DNA of 64,000 nt, from positions 62,001 to 126,000 of the forward strand of contig NZ_JAPIVT010000006.1 of the NCBI RefSeq assembly GCF_026239735.1. The letters are read 5' to 3'. The notes under the pieces are model-generated. The model did no database searches. It had not been told where the DNA came from and worked only from the letters and a program-made list of their open reading frames with translations. This stretch comes from Pedobacter sp. MC2016-05. Lineage in GTDB: Bacteria; Bacteroidota; Bacteroidia; Sphingobacteriales; Sphingobacteriaceae. Of this stretch, positions 27,262 through 36,016 are shown piece by piece (position 1 is the stretch's first letter; each line of letters starts with the position of its first letter). Both the position numbers and the translations under genes were made by a program.

Positions 27262-27440
27262 ATTATCTCGTACGAAATCAATCTTTAATTATCTATCGTC
27301 ATTTCGAAAGAAATCAATCCTATACTTTGTCGTCATCTCGAACGAAATCAATTTTTCATTGATTGAGGAGAGATCCCACTTCAAAAATTACCGTTTCAAA
27401 TGCGATTTCTCCATCGCGAAAAGCTCATTTCGAATTTTAT
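27262..27440. repeat. Degenerate intergenic repeat cluster
   Basis: Three direct copies of a motif like CGTCATTTCGAACGAAATCAAT occur at about 27264-27283, 27298-27319 and 27331-27352, followed by GATTGAGGAGAGATCCCA (27361-27378) and inverted relatives near 27403-27435. This pattern is familiar from dispersed repeats in Bacteroidota intergenic DNA. It separates the TIM-barrel gene from the GH92 gene inside the operon. Confidence 0.65.
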
Positions 27441-27445
27441 TCTGC

Positions 27446-29623
27446 TTACCAGCTGATGTTAACCTGTACACCTTCACTGAAATTCGCAAAGCCCAACAGC
27501 AGTGTTTTTGATTTTTCATCCCACTCATTTTTGGTAAGAGATAATTCTTTTCCGCTTGAGCTTGCCGTAACTTTTGTTGGTTTACCAGTCAACAGAATTC
27601 GCATGATATTGTTGGTTTTCGAAGGGCTTTTTGCTAAAAATTGATAAGATTTTTTTGTCGAAACCTCATCTGTTACCCTTGCCGCCGCAGCCAAAACCTG
27701 AGGTTTGCTTTTATTCTCTGCTTTATTTACATCGAATAAATAAGCCTGTGAATTGGGCTTAATGGTTTTTGTATTCAACACAGGAAGTGCAGGATCGAAA
27801 AGATCAATAAAAGTTCCCGTTAAAGTTACTGGCGATTTGCTTTGACTTTCATCTAATACCGCGGCAATAACAAATGGTCCACGTTCTAAAACAAAGTTGT
27901 TTTTTAAAACCAAATTTCCTGCTTTTGCATCATCTTGATAAGCTCTTTTAACCGTCGACATAAAATCTTCGTCACCATTTTTTAGCATAATCAGCTCTTT
28001 TGGATCTTTGCGTACCAGGTAAACTTTGCCTTTACCCACTTCATAAATCCCGCCACTTTCGCTTAAAGGTCCACCCAATAAGCCGAATAAATGCGCTGAT
28101 GGGGCTTTAAAGGTGTTTCCATTGCTATTCCACCATTCTTTCACATTCTGGAATGGATCGTTATCTCTACCGTAATAAAGCAAAACGCCGCCCGCTTTTA
28201 CCCATTTGCTTAACTCCTGGTGGAAATCAGCAGAAAGCGGTTTCATATTGGCGTAACTCATGATCAAGACCTTAATATCTTTTAAAGTATTTTTATTGGC
28301 GAGGTTTTCAATATGAACAGTTTCCACCGGAATGCCTTGTTTAAGTAATGGAATGGCCATTCCATAAAAGTTAGACAACTGAGGATCATCGTAGCCCTGA
28401 TGGGTTGGAAAACGTTGAAACATCATCGAGTTGGAAAGTAAAACCCCAATACCATGGCTCCCATTTAATGTGTTTTTTGAAAGTGGCATTTGGTTTAAAG
28501 AGTTGACCATAATTTGCATTTGAGTGGCGTAGGCTGGAGAAATTGACTGACGCTCTTTCATTCCTTCCACCGGAAACTTACCTCTATAAATGCGATTTGG
28601 CCATGGCATTACTTCGTAATTATCGACCATTGGATATAGTAATTCAGCAGTGAATGTAGCCTCATAATTCACTTTGTAATCATCCCACGATCTTGCTCTA
28701 TCTTCAATCGGATCTGTCAAAAAATAAATCTTCCTGCCTGTTGGTGCCGTCATCGAAACCATAGAACCATACTCCAAAAATGCATTTTCAAATACCCGCT
28801 CTTTCATCAACCCGTCGTAATAAATCGGCTCCCGAGAGGTACCTGTCCACACCTGAGCAATGTAACCGTCCATTCCTTCTAAATTGGCCAAACTCGCCTC
28901 CGGACTTACAATTTGCCATGAAGAATAATTAATGAGCGAGTGTGTTGGCACGAAACATTTTACCCTTTTTCCTTTGCTTTCGCTATAGGTTTTCACATAG
29001 GTGAACACTTCTTTTAATGCATTGAAATAAAGTTGATATTTAAGTTTGGAAGATAAGTAAGTAGCTTCCGGTGATTCGTGTTGCGCCATCCAGGGGAACC
29101 CGTAGTATTTTTGCCATTCATTTTTGAAGGTTTGGCTATAACCAGCCCGGGCCCAAAACTCGGGTTCTTCCAAATAAATTGCAGTTACACCGGCATCAAT
29201 GGCCCGCTTTACGTGGCTCTTCATATAAGTAAGAAAACTCGCTGTAGGAACGATATAGGGTACATCTTTTCCATGCCAAATGGTTTCGCCATTACGCATC
29301 ATCTGGCCTTCATCCAAATGGTTTTTTCCATCCCATTCGCCTAAGAAATAATCTTTGTACTGGCCCCAGGCAATACCGGTCATAAATTGTACTTCGTAGC
29401 CTTTATCCCGGTAACCTTTAACCCGTTCTTCAAATTTCCCGCCATCATCATTAATGCCGTAAACCATTGCAATATCCGATCGAACATCGTAATCCGGGCT
29501 CCATGGTGCGGATATCTGAAAGGAGGTTTTTTGCTTGGATTTGAATTGAGCAGATAGATTACTTTGGGGAAATAAACCAATTGCCAACGCCGAAAGAGAC
29601 ACATAAAATTTAAGGTTCTTCAT
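27446..29623 (-). CDS. Secreted TIM-barrel protein with GH42-like layout, family not assigned
   Basis: The 725-residue product has a signal peptide (cleavage near LSAQF, residue 26). Residues about 45-380 look like a TIM barrel: AIDAGVTAIYLEEPEFW (140-157) ends a strand with a cluster of Glu at 152, 153 and 155, and KIYFLTDPIEDRARSW (298-313) ends a later one, positions that would fit acid and nucleophile. Residues about 390-500 (IGVLLSNS, GIPVETVHIENL, KVLIMSYANMKPLS, WVKAGGVLLYYGRDND) look like the class-I-amidotransferase-like trimerization domain that follows the barrel in GH42 and related beta-glycosidases. The C-terminal part is beta-rich. I cannot place it in a named family; a GH164-like beta-mannosidase is one possibility. 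It lies 8 bp after GH76, so it almost surely works on the same glycan. Confidence 0.7.
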   Translation of the reverse strand: MKNLKFYVSLSALAIGLFPQSNLSAQFKSKQKTSFQISAPWSPDYDVRSDIAMVYGINDDGGKFEERVKGYRDKGYEVQFMTGIAWGQYKDYFLGEWDGKNHLDEGQMMRNGETIWHGKDVPYIVPTASFLTYMKSHVKRAIDAGVTAIYLEEPEFWARAGYSQTFKNEWQKYYGFPWMAQHESPEATYLSSKLKYQLYFNALKEVFTYVKTYSESKGKRVKCFVPTHSLINYSSWQIVSPEASLANLEGMDGYIAQVWTGTSREPIYYDGLMKERVFENAFLEYGSMVSMTAPTGRKIYFLTDPIEDRARSWDDYKVNYEATFTAELLYPMVDNYEVMPWPNRIYRGKFPVEGMKERQSISPAYATQMQIMVNSLNQMPLSKNTLNGSHGIGVLLSNSMMFQRFPTHQGYDDPQLSNFYGMAIPLLKQGIPVETVHIENLANKNTLKDIKVLIMSYANMKPLSADFHQELSKWVKAGGVLLYYGRDNDPFQNVKEWWNSNGNTFKAPSAHLFGLLGGPLSESGGIYEVGKGKVYLVRKDPKELIMLKNGDEDFMSTVKRAYQDDAKAGNLVLKNNFVLERGPFVIAAVLDESQSKSPVTLTGTFIDLFDPALPVLNTKTIKPNSQAYLFDVNKAENKSKPQVLAAAARVTDEVSTKKSYQFLAKSPSKTNNIMRILLTGKPTKVTASSSGKELSLTKNEWDEKSKTLLLGFANFSEGVQVNISW

Positions 29624-29631
29624 ATCGATTT

Positions 29632-30798
29632 CTAGTTAGCAGGAGCGAATAATTGCATGAAAGTCACCGCACTACTCGATTCGTAAGATTGAACAATGCC
29701 TGTTGGGCAGGGTGCTTTGTAATTGCGGTGCATAATCCCACGACCAAAATCGCGGTTTTCCCAGGCGGTATTGGCGTTAAAAATTGCCCATTTACCATAA
29801 TCACCTGCCGGATAAACCTTGGCCAACTCGGCTAAGTACTGCGCAAAAATAGCTTTTAGTACCCCTTGCTCATTCCAGTCGCCTTCGGCAGGCAAAATAC
29901 CACTCGGATCGCTCATGGCATTTTTGGTATAATTGGTGGCGATTTTTGCATCGTCTAAATAACTTTGCGTATTGGTATTTTTATACAATAAAACCGCAGC
30001 GCCAATGAGCGTTCCCTGGTTGTAAGTGTAATCTTCGAAGCCAGGGTTGTTATCGCCAACCTTATGATCGGCTACCCTGCCTTTAGCTATATCGAATAAA
30101 TTTATCCGAGACCATTCGTAAATTTCTTTCGCTTTGGTTAAATAAGCTTCTTCTTTTGTGATATTGTACAAACGCATTGCTGCAATGACTGTTGGAAAAT
30201 TTATGCAGGCGTTTTTTCCGCTGTGCTTAAAATCCCAAAACATACCACCTTTAACCGGATCATAAGAACCGCTCCACACTTTAGCAAAGCCAGATTTAGC
30301 CTTGTCAAGGTAGGCTTGATTTTTGGTGATTTCGTAAGCACGGGTAAGCGACATAATCCACCACATCATGTCATCATAAATAAACCACTCAACAGAGTTA
30401 TCCCAATTGTAATTATCGTAACGTTTGGCTCCTCCGTCGTACATATCAGTAATCAATTTATAGTAAGCGGGGTCTTTGGTACGCTCATAAATATTCATTA
30501 CGTTGTCCCAGTAAATGGCTTGGGTCCAGATAGCGGCTAGGCCTTTTTTTTCGGTAGTACTGTAGTAAAGTTTATCTGCAGGGCTATAGTAAATGGTATT
30601 GAAAGAATTGAAGGCAATAGTGGCTTCGGCAGCAGTAAAACTTGTTGGGGTGGCTGGTGGTAAGGTTGGTGGTTTTGTTGCAGGCTCTTCAGTGCCTTTT
30701 TTGCTACAAGAGCTGATTGAAATTGCGATAGTTAAACTTAAAAACGCAATCAGTATTTTAAGTTTGCGAAAATTTTTAGGTAAAGATCTATTTTCCAT
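29632..30798 (-). CDS. GH76 endo-alpha-1,6-mannanase lipoprotein
   Basis: The 388-residue product has a lipoprotein signal ending in ISSC (Cys31), a short Thr/Pro-rich linker (about 36-52) and an alpha/alpha-barrel GH76 domain. The paired catalytic aspartates are Asp142-Asp143 in YDDMMWWIMSL, and GGMFWDF, ACINFPTVIAAMRLY and YTYNQGTLIGA are further family segments. GH76 enzymes cut the alpha-1,6-mannose backbone of fungal mannan with retention. The lipid anchor and linker fit a cell-surface place, making first cuts for import by the SusC/SusD just upstream. It follows susD by 106 bp and precedes the TIM-barrel gene by 8 bp. Confidence 0.93.
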   Translation of the reverse strand: MENRSLPKNFRKLKILIAFLSLTIAISISSCSKKGTEEPATKPPTLPPATPTSFTAAEATIAFNSFNTIYYSPADKLYYSTTEKKGLAAIWTQAIYWDNVMNIYERTKDPAYYKLITDMYDGGAKRYDNYNWDNSVEWFIYDDMMWWIMSLTRAYEITKNQAYLDKAKSGFAKVWSGSYDPVKGGMFWDFKHSGKNACINFPTVIAAMRLYNITKEEAYLTKAKEIYEWSRINLFDIAKGRVADHKVGDNNPGFEDYTYNQGTLIGAAVLLYKNTNTQSYLDDAKIATNYTKNAMSDPSGILPAEGDWNEQGVLKAIFAQYLAELAKVYPAGDYGKWAIFNANTAWENRDFGRGIMHRNYKAPCPTGIVQSYESSSAVTFMQLFAPAN

Positions 30799-30904
30799 AA
30801 TATGTGGTTCTTATGGCATGAAAAGAATATCAGGGCGGCACTTACAAAGGTAAATCATGTAAGCACCACCTGATTTTAGTTATTTCGATGTTTCATTTCT
30901 GAAA

Positions 30905-32725
30905 CTACCAACCTGGATTCTGCACCATTAAATCATCAGAATTAACGTCTTTTGCAGGAATTGGGAATAAGTAATGCCTCTTAGTGAAAGTCCTGGTTTC
31001 GAAAGGAATCACCGTTAAAAAGTTTGGTAAATTTTGAGTGATATTTAAGCCATAGATTGGTCCATTATCTGTAGTTTCAGCAATTTTCCATCTTCTGGTA
31101 TCAAAGTATCTTACGTTTTCGAAAGCCAATTCTGATCTACGTTCATTTCTTATGGCTTGTCTCATCGCCGCCTGATCTGCTGGGGCTGGAATTTGACCAG
31201 CGCCACCACCATATTGAGGGATACCAGCTCTTTGTCTGATTTGGTTTAAATAATTCAAAATATCAGGATCACCTGGAGTAGATTCATTTAAAGCTTCAAC
31301 ATAATCCAAATATAAATTACCCACACGATACAGTATACCAGCACGGTTACTCTCATTCCAGTTGCCTAAACCCATTGCTTTTCTAACCGCATAACCAGTA
31401 ACGGTATAATCGTTACCACCAGTGGATTTACCAGAGTTACCATTGTTATTGAATTGTGTGATCACATTACCAAACCTGTTATTCAACCAAACACTGTTAT
31501 GGTAGGTAATATTTACATAAAAACGTGGTTCACGGTTAACCCATTGGTTATAAGTTTCTGTTGCGATCGGGCTTCCTGGTGCTTGATAATTGGTAAAACC
31601 AGAAGTTACGTAACCTGATAGCGGATCGGTAATGCTACGACCATTTGCAGTAAAAAAAGCGTCTACCTGATTTTGGGTTGCGCCTAAGCCTGCAGATCCC
31701 CTTACTTCAGAGTTTGAACCACTGTGGTAAGGTGTCATCTCATATTGTCTGCCACCAATTGAAGCATCCAATCTGGACATAATAATTTCACTATTGAATT
31801 TATCTAAAAAGACATCACGGCAAGATAAATAAGCATTTAAGCTTCCATCTGCATTGTTTTTTCTATATAAACTATACGTTCCTGGAATAAATTGAGTGAT
31901 GTAAGCTTTATAAGCATCAGATGCTCTTTTCCATTTTGTTGCATCGTAGGTTTGACTAATCAGTTGTTTTCCGTCTTTGTTTTTAAGATTTGCTAAATCA
32001 GTGTTGCCATTGAAAAGTGGACTTGCTGATAGCAAATAAGCTTGTAAGCGATACGCTAATGCTTGTCCTTTAGTTATTCTTGCATAATCCCTGTCGTTAC
32101 CTGCTGCAACTGGTAAATTATCTGCAGCACTTTGCAATTCAGAAGTGATATAGTTGATGCATTCATCAAAGCTATTTCTCGGTAAACGGATACTTTCAGT
32201 TGGCGCATCAGGTTCGATTACATTTTCGCCTAAAATGATTACCGGACCGTAAATACGAACTAAATAAAAGTAATAAATTGCTCTAAGTGCTCTTGCCTCG
32301 TTTTTGTATTGATTGATTAACTGAGGCGTGATATCCTGGCTAACTTTATCAATGTTTGCCATAAAGAAACTCGCAGAACGAATACCTCTGTAAAAATTGT
32401 TCCAATACCCATTAACGAAGCCGGAGTTTGCATCCCAACTACCAATATTTACGTTGTTGGCCTGGTTAAAGCCCCAAACAAATTCAGCCTCGTCTGATGC
32501 GCCTGTCCAAACACCAGCGCTTCTACCTATATCCGGATTTCTTTGACCAAATTCATCAGGAATTAAACTGTAAACGTTTGCTAAAAATTTTTCTGCCGTA
32601 GCACGGTTAGTAAAGGTCTCTTCGAGGGTTAACCTATCATTAGGTACCTGATCTAGAAAACCTTTTTTACAAGATGTAGCTAAAGTTAAGCAAGCTACAA
32701 ATGCAACAAATATGTATTTTTTCAT
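30905..32725 (-). CDS. SusD/RagB-family outer-membrane lipoprotein
   Basis: The 606-residue product has a lipoprotein signal (CLTLATSCKKGF) and the SusD start FLDQVPNDRLTLEETF. YKNEARALRAIYYFYLVRIYGPVIIL is the TPR-like core; the C-terminus has TKRHYLFPIPAKDVNSDDL and NPGW. It is the glycan-binding lid for the SusC at 32738-35923, 12 bp upstream. Its nearest relative in the window is the SusD at 17601. Its place directly before GH76, the TIM-barrel protein and GH92 makes alpha-mannan fragments the likely ligand. Confidence 0.95.
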   Translation of the reverse strand: MKKYIFVAFVACLTLATSCKKGFLDQVPNDRLTLEETFTNRATAEKFLANVYSLIPDEFGQRNPDIGRSAGVWTGASDEAEFVWGFNQANNVNIGSWDANSGFVNGYWNNFYRGIRSASFFMANIDKVSQDITPQLINQYKNEARALRAIYYFYLVRIYGPVIILGENVIEPDAPTESIRLPRNSFDECINYITSELQSAADNLPVAAGNDRDYARITKGQALAYRLQAYLLSASPLFNGNTDLANLKNKDGKQLISQTYDATKWKRASDAYKAYITQFIPGTYSLYRKNNADGSLNAYLSCRDVFLDKFNSEIIMSRLDASIGGRQYEMTPYHSGSNSEVRGSAGLGATQNQVDAFFTANGRSITDPLSGYVTSGFTNYQAPGSPIATETYNQWVNREPRFYVNITYHNSVWLNNRFGNVITQFNNNGNSGKSTGGNDYTVTGYAVRKAMGLGNWNESNRAGILYRVGNLYLDYVEALNESTPGDPDILNYLNQIRQRAGIPQYGGGAGQIPAPADQAAMRQAIRNERRSELAFENVRYFDTRRWKIAETTDNGPIYGLNITQNLPNFLTVIPFETRTFTKRHYLFPIPAKDVNSDDLMVQNPGW

Positions 32726-32737
32726 GATTTCTGATTC

Positions 32738-35700
32738 TTAAAATTTAACATTAATACCTAAGGACAATGTTTTGGTGATTGGATACTTCGAACCATTTGC
32801 TCTTCCGCCAGTATTTAACTCCGGATCCCATAGTTTCCAATCACTGAAGGTTAACAAGTTGTTTCCAATCAAATAAATGGCTGCATTTTTTAGATAAATT
32901 TTCTCAGCAAATTTTGTTGGAAGATTGTAGCTCAATTGAGCTGATTTTAAACGCAAGAAGTTAACATCTTTAACCCACCATGAGCTCTCTAAAGTATTGT
33001 TGGTGTTGTCAGCTTCACCATAAGCTAAACGTGGATAAAAAGCATCTTGCCTTGGGCTTGATGGTGTCCATCTATCGGTTGCAATTTCATAAGCATTACT
33101 TAAACCGCCACCACCATTAAATGGAAATATGCCTGATCCACCTAACATAATGTCAGCACCGTGAGTACCTTGGAAAAACGTGCTTAATGCAAAACCTTTG
33201 TATGATGCACTTAAGCCAAAACCATAAACTTTATTTGGAACATCACCTCTACCGATTTGAGTTTTATCATAATCGTTGATTAATCCATCACCATTTAAAT
33301 CGCTGTATTTGATATCACCAGGACGTAGATTGCTTTTTGATCCTGGCGCTGCACTTGCATCGATCTCGGCTTGTGTATCATATAATTTCTCTGCAACGTA
33401 ACCAAATCTTGATAATACATTTGTTCCAACACGGTTCATCCATGGATAAGGTTGTATAGGACGATCATCAGCAATAATTTTATCTTTATTATAAGTAAAG
33501 GTTCCTCGTACACCAAAATCAACTTGACCCACTTTAAAGTTATACTCCAAAGTCGCATCGATACCACGGTTATCCACTTCACCTAAATTACCATAAGGCT
33601 GATTGGTTAACCCAACATAACCTGGGATAGATTGACGCTGAAAGAAAATACCGGTACGTTGCTCTTTAAATAAATCGACAATTAAATAAAGATTGTCTTT
33701 CAATGTTCTGATTTCCATACCTAAATCTTGCTTACGCGATTCGGCCCAAACTACATCAACACCATAATCAGTTACGTTAATACCACTTATTCCGTTATCG
33801 TAGCCTTTACCGTATTGATATCCGGCAGCACCATCAGATACTAATGTCAAATAAGCAAATCTTCTTCCAACCAAATCAGCATTGGAGATTTTACCAATAC
33901 CGGTTATACCATCAGAGTACCTAAATTTTAAGAATGAAATGGTGTTTTTCATGCCTTCCCAAAATTTCTCGTTTGATGGAATCCATCCCACTCCGAAAGC
34001 TGGGAATGTACCGTATCTGTTATCTGGCGAAAATAATTCTGAGCCGTTGTATCCAAAGTTGGCTTCTACAAAATAGCGGTCATCATAAGAATATGTACCA
34101 CGAGCGGCAACCCCAATAAATCTTTCCGGAATTGAAGCGGTAAAATCGCCAGCAAATGGATTGGTATAATCCTGTGTATAAGCTAAAATCAAACCTCCAA
34201 CCCGGTGTTTTCCAAAGGCTCTATCATAGTTTACGGCACCTTCCGTATAAAACTTTCTGTTCCCACCTCTTGATGGCTCGAAACTTAAATAGTTACCCCC
34301 ACTGGTAAACGATTGAAATAAATCTAAACTCCCATCTGCTTTGTAAGGGTTATTGATATCTCTAATGAAGTAAGTACTCTCTCTTTTTGATCTTCTGATA
34401 AAGTTTTCATTATAGTTATCAAAAGCTACCATTGCAGTTGCAGTTAAACCTTCAGTTACCATCTTCAAATCCTGAGTTAACCTCATGTTGGTGTACAATT
34501 GATTTCTAAATTCTGTACGATAACCTCTTCTGGTTAAATCAGCATAAGGATTTCTAAAACCTCCGTTAGAAGAACGACCTGGAATTAAACCACCTGGATA
34601 AATTTTGGGATATTCTACTGGAGATACATCCAATGCTGATGTAAAGATACTTTCGGTACTTTCTCCAGGATAATTACCCGTTGAAACATAACCTTGGATG
34701 CCTAAATCCAATTTGGTGGTATTAGTCAGCTTTAAATTTAAATTACTGGTGAAGTTGTAACGGGTATAATTTAGTGCTGAATTATATTGTGCCAAATCAT
34801 CCGTTTTTAAGAAACCACCTTCATTGTAATAAGCCAATGAAACATAATACTGTGCATTATCAACCCCACCACTTGCATTTAAATTTGCTCTGCGGGTACT
34901 GCTATATTTATCAAACAGCTCATTCATCCAATTTACGTTAGGGTAAACCAGCGGATCTACACCTGAAGCCGTTCTGTTAATATAGTCTTGCGAATATTTT
35001 GCTGCCTGACCTCTTCCAGTCAAGGCTTCATTCGCAAGATTCATGTAAGTAACACCATCTAAAGCCTCAGGATGCCTTACAAAAGTGCTTAAGCCTTCGT
35101 TATAATCGAAAAAGATGGCAGGTTTACCCACTTTACCAGTTTTAGTTTTAACAATGATTACCCCGTTTGCACCTCTAACTCCGTAAACGGCTGTACCAGA
35201 TGCATCTTTTAGAACGGTAAACGACTCAATATCTTCTGCATCAATTGCCGAAATCGAACGTTCTACTCCATCTACCAAAACTAAAGGTGCACTAGAACCA
35301 CTAAAAGTTGCAATACCACGAATCCAGATATCTGCAGTACTTCTTCCTGGCTCACCAGATCTTTGTACTCCAACTACACCCGCAATTCTACCTGCTAATG
35401 ATTGGGTTACGCTTGCTACGGGTTGCTTTAATTCTTTTGAATTGATGGTAGATTGTGCACCAATCAAGGAAACTTTACGTTGGGTACCGAAACCTACAAC
35501 TGCGACTTCTTCTAGCGCATTTGAGCTTGGAACAAGTGAAACAGAAATATTTTTCTGATTGCCAACAGTAACGCTTTTTGGTTCATAACCTACATAAGAA
35601 ATGATCAATACAGAAGATTCTGAAGGCACACTGATGCTAAATGCTCCATTTATATCAGTAGCTGCAACGGCTAAAGATCCTTTGACCTTCACACTGGCAC

Positions 35701-35923
35701 CTGGAATTGGGGTTCCGGTTTCATCTTTAATAATACCTCTGATTACAATATCGGCAAAAGGTGATTTTAGTTCCTTTGTTGCCTTTGGCGATGTATTAAT
35801 ATTTATTGCATTTGCCGATGCATTAAATGTTAATCCGAATGCCAAGGATAGTGCGCCTAACCTGCAGGCGCTCTCCGTCCTCATAAGCGTGAGCTTAATG
35901 AGCCTAGTAAATTTTTTGTTCAT
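32738..35923 (-). CDS. SusC/RagA-family TonB-linked outer-membrane transporter
   Basis: The 1061-residue product has a signal region in its first 38 residues, a carboxypeptidase-regulatory-like domain from about 60 (IRGIIKDETGTPIPGASV), a plug with LEEVAVVGFGTQRKVSLIGA and VLKDASGTAVYGVRGANGVI, and a barrel ending in Phe. It is paired with susD (12 bp) and is a close relative of the transporter at 19444. It lies 93 bp after the DUF4965/DUF1793 gene and is probably in the same LacI-controlled transcript. Likely cargo is mannan oligosaccharide. Confidence 0.95.
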   Translation of the reverse strand: MNKKFTRLIKLTLMRTESACRLGALSLAFGLTFNASANAININTSPKATKELKSPFADIVIRGIIKDETGTPIPGASVKVKGSLAVAATDINGAFSISVPSESSVLIISYVGYEPKSVTVGNQKNISVSLVPSSNALEEVAVVGFGTQRKVSLIGAQSTINSKELKQPVASVTQSLAGRIAGVVGVQRSGEPGRSTADIWIRGIATFSGSSAPLVLVDGVERSISAIDAEDIESFTVLKDASGTAVYGVRGANGVIIVKTKTGKVGKPAIFFDYNEGLSTFVRHPEALDGVTYMNLANEALTGRGQAAKYSQDYINRTASGVDPLVYPNVNWMNELFDKYSSTRRANLNASGGVDNAQYYVSLAYYNEGGFLKTDDLAQYNSALNYTRYNFTSNLNLKLTNTTKLDLGIQGYVSTGNYPGESTESIFTSALDVSPVEYPKIYPGGLIPGRSSNGGFRNPYADLTRRGYRTEFRNQLYTNMRLTQDLKMVTEGLTATAMVAFDNYNENFIRRSKRESTYFIRDINNPYKADGSLDLFQSFTSGGNYLSFEPSRGGNRKFYTEGAVNYDRAFGKHRVGGLILAYTQDYTNPFAGDFTASIPERFIGVAARGTYSYDDRYFVEANFGYNGSELFSPDNRYGTFPAFGVGWIPSNEKFWEGMKNTISFLKFRYSDGITGIGKISNADLVGRRFAYLTLVSDGAAGYQYGKGYDNGISGINVTDYGVDVVWAESRKQDLGMEIRTLKDNLYLIVDLFKEQRTGIFFQRQSIPGYVGLTNQPYGNLGEVDNRGIDATLEYNFKVGQVDFGVRGTFTYNKDKIIADDRPIQPYPWMNRVGTNVLSRFGYVAEKLYDTQAEIDASAAPGSKSNLRPGDIKYSDLNGDGLINDYDKTQIGRGDVPNKVYGFGLSASYKGFALSTFFQGTHGADIMLGGSGIFPFNGGGGLSNAYEIATDRWTPSSPRQDAFYPRLAYGEADNTNNTLESSWWVKDVNFLRLKSAQLSYNLPTKFAEKIYLKNAAIYLIGNNLLTFSDWKLWDPELNTGGRANGSKYPITKTLSLGINVKF

Positions 35924-36016
35924 ATTGGTTGGTTTTGTACTTGGTTAGTTATCTTTTCAGATGGATTTGTTAGTTTTTTTTGTTCGTTTATATTATTTAG
36001 TAAGTGAATAATTTGT

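Noticed and set aside
27240..27281. Upstream extension of the second GH92 gene by 14 codons
   Set aside because: The extension lies before a clean signal peptide and runs into an intergenic repeat.
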